NCBI GenBank assembly: GCA_004295045.1
Contig: SHND01000003.1
Location: 62,001 to 126,000 of the forward strand
Length of the DNA: 64,000 nt
Reading direction: 5' to 3'
DNA from: Chloroflexota bacterium
Lineage (GTDB): Bacteria; Chloroflexota; Anaerolineae; UBA4142; SHND01
The notes under the pieces are model-generated. The model did no database searches. It had not been told where the DNA came from and saw only the letters and a list, made by a program, of their open reading frames with translations. Positions 1 to 7,810 of this stretch are shown here, piece by piece; positions within the stretch are counted from its first letter, which is position 1; each line of letters begins with the position of its first letter. The translations under genes were made by a program, and so were the position numbers.

Positions 1-610
1 CGTACGGATTTTCGGAAGATGGAGGTGTATCCGTAGGAAGGTTCAAATATTCGCTCATCACCCCGCTATTGGTGTCCACCTTGTACAGGATGTTTGCTTT
101 GTCCGGAGGATTATCAATCAAGCTGATGCGCGGACTCGGCGCGACGTAAACATTCCCATCGCGATCTGCGACAAACACCCCAAGATACCCTCCCATCGTC
201 CACGTGGGATCCTGATATCGTTTTGCATATTCGAGCGAGCCACCCGCGCCGGGTTCGATGAGTTCAAGTCCCTTGTTGAGTCGTTCCGATGTACTGAACG
301 CAACCGCGTTCGAAAATCCCAACTTGGTTGGAAATTTCGGCGCGCCGCGGCAAAGATTTACCGGACCCGGCGCCCAGCCGCTCGCGAGTTTTGGCGGACT
401 GCTTGAGTTGCCGCTCGATCTATTCAGCCACACCAACGCGCCGCCAATCGCCAAGACGGCAACGATGCCCGCAATCGCAATATACAACCCCAAGCGATTC
501 GCTGACGCCTTGTCCGACGCGCGGGTCTCGTCAGCAACCTGCGCGGGGGGGGCAGATGAAACAGCCGTAGAGGATGGTGGAGAGTTGGCAGATCGTTTCT
601 TTTTAGCCAT
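1..610 (-). CDS. Membrane-anchored extracytoplasmic protein, propeller-like start (partial)
   Basis: An open frame starts at ATG 610 and runs without a stop to the left edge, giving 203 codons; the C-terminus lies outside the window. The first 40 residues are polar (Lys-rich start, then Ser/Pro/Ala), followed by one hydrophobic segment at about residues 41-62, so this is a single-pass signal anchor with the rest outside. Further on, VFVADRDGNVYVAPSP and ILYKVDTNSGVMSEYLNLP read like blades of an SMP-30/NHL-type beta-propeller, which is an inference from short motifs only. It lies 70 bp downstream of the copper-amine-oxidase-like lipoprotein on the same strand and could be cotranscribed. No clear ribosome binding site precedes the ATG. 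Function unknown. Confidence 0.75.
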   Translation of the reverse strand, partial: MAKKKRSANSPPSSTAVSSAPPAQVADETRASDKASANRLGLYIAIAGIVAVLAIGGALVWLNRSSGNSSSPPKLASGWAPGPVNLCRGAPKFPTKLGFSNAVAFSTSERLNKGLELIEPGAGGSLEYAKRYQDPTWTMGGYLGVFVADRDGNVYVAPSPRISLIDNPPDKANILYKVDTNSGVMSEYLNLPTDTPPSSENPY

Positions 611-634
611 CGGTGAGCAAGATTCAGAAATTCG

Positions 635-700
635 GTGACTCAGTGATTGAGTGATTGGCGCATTTCGACATGCGATTTGCTACTTGCTATTTGCAATTGG
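635..700. repeat. Degenerate 8-mer and 7-mer tandem repeats
   Basis: Three octamers (GTGACTCA, GTGATTGA, GTGATTGG) are followed by four heptamers of the type GC-T/A-A-T/C-TT. The heptamer part overlaps the last codons of the upstream lipoprotein gene. It belongs to the same kind of array seen in many gaps of this window. Confidence 0.7.
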
Positions 701-2431
701 CACAAAATACGGACCGCTGTAGCATGGAAACGCGCGGGGGGCGTACACACCATTTTGTAATGTGACGTCTGCCCAGCAATATTCCTTGTTCGGCGTATTG
801 TCATTTTTCAATTGCGCAACATACCACAAGACAAAATTCGTGTTGGCGATGGATTCAGCGTTGATAAACTTTTCAGGTCCTTGTTGAAAATCTGTGTTGC
901 AGCACGGACCAATGGTTGGCATATCCGCCGCGCCTTCATCGCGATTGGGATCGTTACGCGTGACAAACACCATCGCGTTGTCACCGCGTTCGTATTGTGA
1001 AAATTGGCCGCGTCCCGTTTCCATGTAATACCCTTCGCCCTGTTCGTTCGCGATGCGAAACGACGCGCCCGCATCGTTCGGCGGAACATCCGCCGCGAGA
1101 CGCCATGCTTCCGTATCCCAAACTTTCCAATTCCCATTGCTCCATTCCGCAAAGGAATAGGGCTGCGCCCATTCGATGCGCGTTACAGGACGATATGTTC
1201 CTTCGGTGCCGCAGCCGCGGCCTAAATTCGCCGCGATGATGCGAAAACTTCCGTCATCGTGAAATTGAAAACGCTGTTGGTAATAGTAATTGCACGGCAG
1301 GGGCCAATATTCACTGAAAAAATCTTGAACGATCTCAAAGCCAACGCGTTTTCCATCCTCTACCAAATCCTGCACTTTTGGTCCACCGAACGCGACCACC
1401 GCCGCTTGACTGAACACCGGACACCCAATCGCGTCGCTGTAACCATAGCCATCGCCGATGGAATAACTCACATGCCAATCCACGAGTTTCGCGCTGTTCA
1501 ACACCGGATTCTTTTTGTAAGAAACATTCGAGACGCGCAAGCCATCCGAACTGGTGAGAATATAATCCATTGACCAATCGCCGTTCACCAACGAATTTTC
1601 CTTGTCACAAAAATTCGCGGCGACGACATCATTTTGCAGGGAACGTTCCGTGATCGGCGGACCGTTGAGCGCGCCGAGATTCGTCCAGCGCGTTCCCACC
1701 AAAACATTGTCGGTCAAATCCACAATCGCCCACAACGCGCGGTCGCCCTTTTTGAACGTGGGGGCTAGACAAAAATGCATCGAACGCTCGCAAAGCGAAG
1801 ATTTCAACGAAGTCTTTGAATTTGCCATCATCGCTTGCGCGTTTTCGGGAGTGAACCCAAGCGCCTCTTGCACTTGGGGTGAATTTTTCGCAATGTCAAT
1901 CGCCAAATCTACGAGCGCTTGCGGCGGATCGGGCTGTGTGTTTTCGTAATGATTGATCGCCACGACGCGCTGACTATTCACATCCACAATCGCCGTCGTC
2001 AACAAATTCAGCGCATAGTTGTAGAGTTCGACGCGATAACATTTTGCCGTACTGCAAGCGGAAGCTGGACCCACAAAGTCGCTCGCGCGCAGAGGCACGA
2101 CGCCAAAAATCTCGGCGCGCAATGTTTTGCCATCCGGCGCGTGGATGCTTTCGGTAAAGCGCGGGTCGCGCAGTGCGAGCGCTTGCGCGTTTGCGCGCTC
2201 ACCATCCAGTCCTCCCAACGGCAACACGGCGCCTTCTTGCAACGCGCTCGCAATTTGCACTTGACGCGTCGCCACCACAGGAATTACATTTTGCGGATTC
2301 TGCGGCGTTTGGCGCGGCGCGAGGATGCCCGCCTCGATCGTTGGGGTTGGCGGAACGCGCGTGGGCGTAGGTTGGCTGCACGCCGCCAAAATTGCAAACA
2401 AAATTGAACCGGCGAAAAAAATGCGAAACAT
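680..2431 (-). CDS. Lipoprotein with degenerate copper amine oxidase-like domain
   Basis: The start is placed at ATG 2431, which has AGGAG 4 nt upstream; a TTG at 2449 would add six residues. Residues 1-18 are a lipoprotein signal ending in LAAC (Cys18), followed by a Thr/Pro stalk. The stretch from about residue 280 to 560 follows the order of the copper amine oxidase catalytic domain: DGLRVSNVSYKKNPVLNSAKL (cf. EGLVLHDVxY..RPVLYRASL), then NYYY at 381-384 followed by QQRFQFHDDGSF (cf. the topaquinone site N-Y-D/E-Y/N and WxFxxDG), then SIANTNFVLWYV (cf. SIENKDIVLWY). The copper-binding HxH after the cofactor Tyr is replaced by a segment without His (YRPVTRIEW), and the third His after LWY is also absent. 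The protein therefore probably keeps the fold but not the copper centre. Earlier residues (80-240) may hold an N-terminal amine-oxidase-like domain. Homology is by eye; function unknown. Confidence 0.6.
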   Translation of the reverse strand: MFRIFFAGSILFAILAACSQPTPTRVPPTPTIEAGILAPRQTPQNPQNVIPVVATRQVQIASALQEGAVLPLGGLDGERANAQALALRDPRFTESIHAPDGKTLRAEIFGVVPLRASDFVGPASACSTAKCYRVELYNYALNLLTTAIVDVNSQRVVAINHYENTQPDPPQALVDLAIDIAKNSPQVQEALGFTPENAQAMMANSKTSLKSSLCERSMHFCLAPTFKKGDRALWAIVDLTDNVLVGTRWTNLGALNGPPITERSLQNDVVAANFCDKENSLVNGDWSMDYILTSSDGLRVSNVSYKKNPVLNSAKLVDWHVSYSIGDGYGYSDAIGCPVFSQAAVVAFGGPKVQDLVEDGKRVGFEIVQDFFSEYWPLPCNYYYQQRFQFHDDGSFRIIAANLGRGCGTEGTYRPVTRIEWAQPYSFAEWSNGNWKVWDTEAWRLAADVPPNDAGASFRIANEQGEGYYMETGRGQFSQYERGDNAMVFVTRNDPNRDEGAADMPTIGPCCNTDFQQGPEKFINAESIANTNFVLWYVAQLKNDNTPNKEYCWADVTLQNGVYAPRAFPCYSGPYFVPIANSK

Positions 2432-2468
2432 ACCGCTCCTATTTGGCAAACGAAAATAGCGAACGTAG

Positions 2469-2474
2469 TATAAT
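2469..2474 (+). promoter_or_regulatory. Putative -10 box for the ArsA-like gene
   Basis: A perfect TATAAT lies 52 bp before the ATG at 2527. The best -35 candidate (TTGGCA, 2443-2448) is 20 bp away, longer than ideal. An AGGA lies between promoter and start. Confidence 0.45.
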
Positions 2475-2526
2475 CAGAAATCCATTTAGTTCACATTAAG
2501 CCAAAAGGAAAATTAGAGAAAAAAGT

Positions 2527-3687
2527 ATGCGAATTATCTTGTACACCGGTAAAGGCGGCGTAGGCAAAACATCGGTCGCCGCGGCAACGGCGCTGCGCTG
2601 CGCGGAGCTCGGACAACGCACAATTGTGTTGTCCACCGACGCCGCGCATTCGCTCGCCGATTCGTTCGATTTGAAAATTGGCAGAGAGCCAATCGAAATC
2701 GCGCCGCGCCTGCACGCCCAAGAAATCGATGTGTTGTATCAGATGGACAAGTACTGGGGCAAAGTGCAGGATTATTTTCGTTCCCTCTTGCAGTGGCGCG
2801 GCGTGGATGAACTCATCGCCGATGAAGTGAGTGTGCTGCCGGGCATGGACGAACTCGCGTCACTGCTCCAAATTGTTCACCTCGCCGAATCGGGCAGATA
2901 CGATGTCATCATCGTGGATTGCGCGCCAACGGGCGAAACATTGAAATTGCTTTCGCTCCCCGAAGTCGCGCGGTGGTATCTCACGCACATCTTTCCGGTC
3001 GAACGGATGGCAGCGCGTTTTGCATCGCCCTTTATGCGCGCAATGACGGATATTCCCATGCCCGATGATCAGGTGTTTGCGACGATCAAGGAATTGATTC
3101 AACAACTGGATCGGATGGCGGCATTGTTGGGCGATACAAAAACGTCGTCGGTGCGCGTCGTGCTGAATCCCGAAAAAATGGTAATCAAAGAAGCGCAGCG
3201 CACTTTTACCTACATCAATTTGTACGGCTTTGCCTGCGACCTCGTCATCTCGAATCGCATTTTGCCCGATTCCATCACCGACCCGTACTTTGCCGCGCTC
3301 AAAGAATCGCAGGCGCGCTATGGCAAACTGATCGAAGAATCATTCGCGCCGGTCCCGATTTTTCAAGTGCCCTTTTTCGACCATGAAGTCGTTGGTCTCG
3401 AAATGCTCCGCCGCACGGCGCAGTCCGCGTATGGAGACCAAGACCCGGCGCGCATCTTTTACGAAGGCAGCCCGCAGGAAATTGAAAAGAATGGCAGCGG
3501 CTATGTTTTGAAAATGAAACTGCCCTTTGCGGCGACAAGCGATGTGCATCTCACGCGCGCAGGCGACGAACTCGCGATCAGCGTCGGCAATTTTCGGCGC
3601 AACGCGATCTTGCCGCGCGCGCTCGCTTCACTCGAAGTACAAAAAGCAAAGATGGATGATGGAAAACTCGTGATCAATTTTGCGTGA
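2527..3687 (+). CDS. ArsA/Get3-family ATPase
   Basis: 386 residues. The deviant Walker A motif GKGGVGKT is at residues 8-15, the switch I-like STDAAHSLADS begins at residue 36, and DCAPTGET is at 131-138. All are signatures of the ArsA/TRC40/Get3 SIMIBI ATPases. The last 65 residues (YVLKMKLPFA.. to NFRRNAILPRAL..) match the small Hsp20-like domain found at the C-terminus of many bacterial single-domain ArsA homologues. These form ATP-dependent dimers in the cytosol. There is no arsB, arsC or arsR nearby and no Get3 CxxC, so arsenite export is not supported; a chaperone/targeting role is the cautious reading. The next gene begins 30 bp downstream and is probably cotranscribed. Confidence 0.88.
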   Translation: MRIILYTGKGGVGKTSVAAATALRCAELGQRTIVLSTDAAHSLADSFDLKIGREPIEIAPRLHAQEIDVLYQMDKYWGKVQDYFRSLLQWRGVDELIADEVSVLPGMDELASLLQIVHLAESGRYDVIIVDCAPTGETLKLLSLPEVARWYLTHIFPVERMAARFASPFMRAMTDIPMPDDQVFATIKELIQQLDRMAALLGDTKTSSVRVVLNPEKMVIKEAQRTFTYINLYGFACDLVISNRILPDSITDPYFAALKESQARYGKLIEESFAPVPIFQVPFFDHEVVGLEMLRRTAQSAYGDQDPARIFYEGSPQEIEKNGSGYVLKMKLPFAATSDVHLTRAGDELAISVGNFRRNAILPRALASLEVQKAKMDDGKLVINFA

Positions 3688-3717
3688 CGACGAAAGACAA
3701 AGGACGAATGACAAACG

Positions 3718-5175
3718 ATGAACGACACATTCCGCGAAGAAACGCTCGACCCGCGCGACTGGGATGAACTGCGCGCGCTTGGGCATCAGATGGTGGACGA
3801 TATGTTTGCGCACATGCAATCGCTGCGCGAACAACCGGCATGGCAGCCGTATCCCGAAAACGCTCTCAAAGCAATCGGCGGCGCGCTCCCGCTGGACGAA
3901 GGCGACGCCGCGCAAGTGTACGAAAATTTCAAAACAAACATTTTGCCGTACCCGAACGGAAATTTGCATCCGCGCTTTTGGGGCTGGGTACAAGGCACCG
4001 GCACACCGCTCGGCGCGTTGAGCGAAATGCTCGCGGCGACGATGAATCCAAACGTGGGCGGCGGCAATCACAGCGCGGCGTTTGTAGAAACCCAAGTCAT
4101 TGATTGGCTCGAAGAAATTTTCGACTTTCCGCGCAAAGCGAGTGGGCTATTGGTGAGCGGCGGCTCGATGGCAAATTTTGTGGGACTTGCGGTGGCGCGC
4201 AACGCAAAAGCGGGCTTTGATCTTCGCACAGAAGGATTGACGCAGCACGCGCCGCTGGTAGTGTACGGCTCGGTGGAAATGCATTCGTCGCTGCTGAGAA
4301 CAGTTGAATTGCTCGGCATTGGCAATCAATATTTTCGCCGCATTGCGGTCAACGACACCTATGAAATTGATGTGAGCGCACTGCGCGCGGCGATTGTTCA
4401 AGACAAGGCAAACGGGTTGCAGCCAATTTGCATTGTGGGCAACGCGGGAACGGTGAACACGGGCGCAATTGACGACCTCGACGCGTTGGCGCAGCTCGCG
4501 CGCGAATTTGATCTATGGTTTCACGTGGATGGCGCGTTCGGCGCGTGGGCGTACACCCTGCCCGAATTTCGCGCGCGGCTCAAGGGCATGGAACGCGCCG
4601 ATTCGCTTGCGTTCGATTTGCACAAATGGTTTTACGCCCCGTACGAAGCGGGCGCAACTCTAGTACGCTCCGACAGCGCGCACTTTCAAGCGTTCACCGT
4701 TACACCGCCCTACTTGAAACATACCGGGCGAGGACCGCACGGCGGACAAAACTGGTTCGCAGATTATGGCGTGCAACTCTCGCGCGGATTCCGCGCGTTA
4801 AAAATATGGATGGCGTTCAAAACGTTTGGCATGAACAAACTCGCGCGCTTGTTTGAACAAAACATCGCGCAGGCGCAATATCTCGCGCAGTTGGTCGAAC
4901 GCGCGCCCCACCTCGAACTCACCGCGCCGCATCCTCTCAACATCGTTTGTTTCCGTTATCGCGCGCCAAATTTGAATGCGGAACAATTGAACACGTTCAA
5001 TCAAGAACTGCTCGCGCGCGTTCAAGAATCAGGCATCGCCGTTCCTTCCAGCACGAATCTACACGGCAAGTTTTCCCTGCGCGTGGCGATTACAAATCAT
5101 CGTAGTCGGCGCGAGGATTTCGATTTGTTGCTTGAGGCGGTGGAACGAATTGCGGGAAATATGTTGGAAGAATAG
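3718..5175 (+). CDS. PLP-dependent amino acid decarboxylase (group II)
   Basis: 485 residues with the type I PLP fold of the aromatic amino acid / glutamate decarboxylase group. Visible landmarks are SGGSMANF at about 147-154 (phosphate binding), WFHVDGAFGAW with cofactor Asp271, and FDLHKWFYAPYE with the Schiff-base Lys303. The N-terminal region HPRFWGWVQGTG..NPNV is typical for the family. The substrate cannot be told from sequence; L-Dopa/Trp/Tyr-type decarboxylases and bacterial 2,4-diaminobutyrate or cysteine sulfinate types share these motifs. It follows the ArsA-like gene by 30 bp. The spacer contains short near-repeats (GACGAAAGACAAAGGACGAATGAC) like other gaps here. Confidence 0.88.
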   Translation: MNDTFREETLDPRDWDELRALGHQMVDDMFAHMQSLREQPAWQPYPENALKAIGGALPLDEGDAAQVYENFKTNILPYPNGNLHPRFWGWVQGTGTPLGALSEMLAATMNPNVGGGNHSAAFVETQVIDWLEEIFDFPRKASGLLVSGGSMANFVGLAVARNAKAGFDLRTEGLTQHAPLVVYGSVEMHSSLLRTVELLGIGNQYFRRIAVNDTYEIDVSALRAAIVQDKANGLQPICIVGNAGTVNTGAIDDLDALAQLAREFDLWFHVDGAFGAWAYTLPEFRARLKGMERADSLAFDLHKWFYAPYEAGATLVRSDSAHFQAFTVTPPYLKHTGRGPHGGQNWFADYGVQLSRGFRALKIWMAFKTFGMNKLARLFEQNIAQAQYLAQLVERAPHLELTAPHPLNIVCFRYRAPNLNAEQLNTFNQELLARVQESGIAVPSSTNLHGKFSLRVAITNHRSRREDFDLLLEAVERIAGNMLEE

Positions 5176-5241
5176 AATTGGCGAGTTTCTCCCGCCAATA
5201 CAGCATTCGACAAAACCACTGTTGTGCATATAGTTATTCCC

Positions 5242-6105
5242 ATGTCCGCGAAACCGTACATCGAACCGATCCCGCCCGAACGCTGGCGCAAAAATTTGAC
5301 CGATTACAACGAAGGTTTGGGGCTTGTTTACGAGCGCTTGATGTTGAATGATTTCTTGGATTCGCTTGGAAAAAAATATCGCATCGAATCTGCGCTCGAA
5401 GCGCCGATTTATGGCATGGCGGGCGTGAGCGGCATCAACTCGGTAATTCTGGCGCGCAATGGCGTGAGCGTGACGCTGGTGGACGATAACGCGGAACGGC
5501 TCGAACATATCGAGCGCATCTGGAGCGAACTGAATCTTGCCGCGCATTTCAATTTTCAATCTCCGATCTCCAATCTCCCGTTTCCCAACAAATCTTTCGA
5601 TTTGGCTTGGAACTGGGCGGCGCTGTGGTATTTACCTGATGCGGAAAAATTGATTGGCGAATTGGTGCGCGTGTCGCGCAAGTTAGTTTTTATCGCAATG
5701 CCCAATCGCGCGCAGGTTGGTTACTTGATGCGCAAGTATGTGCTGGAAAAAGATTTTGTGCGCTATGTAGATGAGGCGTGGGCAAATATCAAGCGCGTAA
5801 AAAAGATCTTGAGCGATTGGGATTGCGAAATTATTGACGAAGGCGTACTCGATGTGCCGCCGTGGCCCGACACGGTGATGCCCGCGACCGAAGTGTTGAA
5901 ACGACTCGGTATCCAATCGAAGCAAATGCAGTCGCGTTTTGAAGGCGACGATTGGAATTGGAGTTCGATGGAATATTATTTAGGCAAGAAACCTGAATTA
6001 AAGGCGCAGATGGACCGCTATGCGTTTTTGGAACGCGCACCGCTGCCTTGGCAAATCAAGAGCATTTGGGCGCATCATCGGTATTGTGTCGCGCGCGTCG
6101 CATAG
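5242..6105 (+). CDS. Class I SAM-dependent methyltransferase
   Basis: About 287 residues from ATG 5242; a GTG at 5224 would add six residues and neither start has a good ribosome binding site. The core is Methyltransf_11-like: a glycine-containing motif I (ALEAPIYGMAGVSGI), an acidic motif II (VTLVDDNAERL), a motif around FPNKSFDLAWNWAALWYLPD, and an LVRVSRKLVFIAMPN strand. Motif I is unusual because the normal D-x-G-x-G-x-G is loosened to E-x-P-x-Y-G-M-A-G. Substrate unknown. A 7-bp inverted repeat (ATTGGCG/CGCCAAT, 5177-5199) without a T-run lies between the decarboxylase stop and this gene. Confidence 0.75.
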   Translation: MSAKPYIEPIPPERWRKNLTDYNEGLGLVYERLMLNDFLDSLGKKYRIESALEAPIYGMAGVSGINSVILARNGVSVTLVDDNAERLEHIERIWSELNLAAHFNFQSPISNLPFPNKSFDLAWNWAALWYLPDAEKLIGELVRVSRKLVFIAMPNRAQVGYLMRKYVLEKDFVRYVDEAWANIKRVKKILSDWDCEIIDEGVLDVPPWPDTVMPATEVLKRLGIQSKQMQSRFEGDDWNWSSMEYYLGKKPELKAQMDRYAFLERAPLPWQIKSIWAHHRYCVARVA

Positions 6106-6143
6106 CCCGCGTTCTCTAACGCGACATGCAAGCGAGGTGAGTT

Positions 6144-6827
6144 ATGACGATTGTACCGTTCCCGCCGCAAACTCAAATTCATTATCCTGAATCGGACGGC
6201 AAACCTATGGCAGAAAGAATGAACCACATTCTGGTCATCACCTATCTTTTGGATGTGTTGATGGCTTGGTTCAAGGACCGTGCAGACATGTACGTCGGCG
6301 GAAACAATATGATTTATTTTGCCGAAGGTTTTCCTAAATTGTCATTTGTGCCTGATGTGTATCTCATTCCCGGACTGGACAAAACGCCGCGTCGCATTAT
6401 CAAACTGTGGGAAGAGAAAAACGCGCCGTCGGTCATTTTTGAAATTACATCGCGCGCGACATGGGAAGTTGACTTGGGCGACAAAATGGACCTGTATGCC
6501 CAAATCGGCGTGCGCGAATATTTTGTTTACGACGTCGAACATGAAGAGCTTGACCCGCCGTTGCGCGGCTTTCGCCTTGTGAACAATCAATACGAACGTC
6601 TGCACGCGAACGAGGATGGAGAAATCTACAGCGAGGAAATGCGACTCGTTCTTCAAGAAATAGACGGAACATTGCGCCTCATCAATCCGCAGACGCGCGA
6701 GATTTTGAAAACGTATGCCGAAAGCGATGCGGCTTTGCGCGAGGCGGAGGAAACCGCACGCGAATTGGAAAGCGACAACGCGCGGCTCCGCGCCGAACTC
6801 GAAAAATTGCGCGACAAGCGGGATTGA
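6144..6827 (+). CDS. Uma2-family (DUF820) putative nuclease-fold protein
   Basis: 227 residues, with a good ribosome binding site (GAGGTGA, 7 nt before ATG). The centre has the PD-(D/E)xK arrangement of Uma2 proteins: PDVYLI with Asp71, VIFEITS with Glu100, then GDKMDLYAQIGVREYFVYD with Lys114. Residues 185-227 form a charged coiled coil (AALREAEETARELESDNARLRAEL in parts), common in this family. The biochemical role of Uma2 proteins is poorly known. Its stop codon is immediately followed by the ATG of the glycosyltransferase, so the two are translationally coupled. Confidence 0.85.
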   Translation: MTIVPFPPQTQIHYPESDGKPMAERMNHILVITYLLDVLMAWFKDRADMYVGGNNMIYFAEGFPKLSFVPDVYLIPGLDKTPRRIIKLWEEKNAPSVIFEITSRATWEVDLGDKMDLYAQIGVREYFVYDVEHEELDPPLRGFRLVNNQYERLHANEDGEIYSEEMRLVLQEIDGTLRLINPQTREILKTYAESDAALREAEETARELESDNARLRAELEKLRDKRD

Positions 6828-7736
6828 ATGATTGCGCTGGAATCCTCGCCACAATTTCTCACCGCGTCCGAAACGACATCGAACGTTTCCATTGTCATCC
6901 CCGCGTTCAATGAAGAACAGGCATTGCCAAACGTGCTCAAGGATTTGCACGCGTGGGCAGCGCGCGGCGCGGAAATTATTGTCGTGGACGATGGCTCGAC
7001 CGATGACACGGCGCGTGTCGCGTTGGAAAATGGCGCGCGCGTCATTCGGCATCGTAACAACAAGGGTTACGGCGCAGCGTTGAAAGCAGGAATCCGCGCG
7101 GCGGATCGCGAAATCGTCGTTACGTTCGACGCGGATGGACAATTTGACACGAATGACATTGCAAAATTGGTGAACGCGCTGAACGATTGCGATATGGCAG
7201 TCGGCGTAAGACCACACGGCGCCGGTTCACCAACATTGCGTAAACCCGGCAAATGGCTGCTTTCCAGAACAGCAAATTACTTGGCGCAAACCAAGATTCC
7301 TGATTTGAATTGCGGCTTTCGCGCGCTGCGCGTGGAAACGGCAAAGCGTTTTCTCAATTTGCTGCCGAACGGTTTTTCATTTACCACGACGATTACCTTG
7401 GCAATGTTCAAAGATGGATATAATGTAGCGTACTTGCCCATTACCGTTCATCCGCGCAAAACAGGACAAAGTAGTGTGCGCGTTGCGGATGGTTTCAATA
7501 CTCTGCTGCTCATCATTCGCATTATCGCCTTGTTCGACCCATTAAAAGTTTTTTTGCCCGCGAGCGCGTTATTGTTTTTCATCGGCATCGTGTATCTCAT
7601 TCTCGACAGTCTCGCGCTTGGACGTGCAAATGTCGCGTCGGGCGCTGTTATCCTTTTCGTCTCTGCAGTCATGGTGTTCATGTTTGGCATTCTCGCCGAT
7701 CAAGTGAGCGCGATTCGCAGAGGACAGAGTGAATAG
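6828..7736 (+). CDS. DPM-like family 2 glycosyltransferase
   Basis: 302 residues. The GT-A domain starts at VSIVIPAFNEEQALP (residue 20), has VVDDGSTDDT (52-61) and the metal-binding DADGQ (101-105), and continues with GFRALR and a PITVHPRKTGQSS segment. These are typical of polyprenyl-phosphate glycosyl transferases of the DPM1/GtrB type. Two hydrophobic segments near the C-terminus (about 240-262 and 270-292) anchor it in the membrane. It likely loads a sugar onto undecaprenyl phosphate for extracytoplasmic glycosyl transfer, which would suit the GT-C-like membrane proteins at 16-24 kb; that link is inferred. Confidence 0.87.
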   Translation: MIALESSPQFLTASETTSNVSIVIPAFNEEQALPNVLKDLHAWAARGAEIIVVDDGSTDDTARVALENGARVIRHRNNKGYGAALKAGIRAADREIVVTFDADGQFDTNDIAKLVNALNDCDMAVGVRPHGAGSPTLRKPGKWLLSRTANYLAQTKIPDLNCGFRALRVETAKRFLNLLPNGFSFTTTITLAMFKDGYNVAYLPITVHPRKTGQSSVRVADGFNTLLLIIRIIALFDPLKVFLPASALLFFIGIVYLILDSLALGRANVASGAVILFVSAVMVFMFGILADQVSAIRRGQSE

Positions 7737-7805
7737 CAGATAGCGAATCGCAGATAGCGAATAGCCAAGTGCATTTTGCCATCTGCCATCTGCCATCTGC
7801 CACCC
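7736..7805. repeat. Heptamer tandem array with complementary arms
   Basis: Left arm: GCAGATA, GCGAATC, GCAGATA, GCGAATA. Right arm: three copies of GCCATCT and one GCCACCC. The arms are largely complementary (AGATAGC against GCCATCT, one G-U pair per unit), so the RNA can fold into a long imperfect hairpin. The array begins in the glycosyltransferase stop codon and ends 6 bp before the radical SAM start. Confidence 0.8.
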
Positions 7806-7810
7806 GCATT

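Noticed and set aside
258..638. Plus-strand 126-codon frame at the left edge
   Set aside because: It is the complement of the minus-strand membrane-anchored protein that runs off the edge and has the better coding features.
2527..3687. Arsenite-resistance assignment (arsA) for the ATPase
   Set aside because: No arsB/arsC/arsR neighbours and the single-domain form with Hsp20-like tail is common outside arsenic operons.
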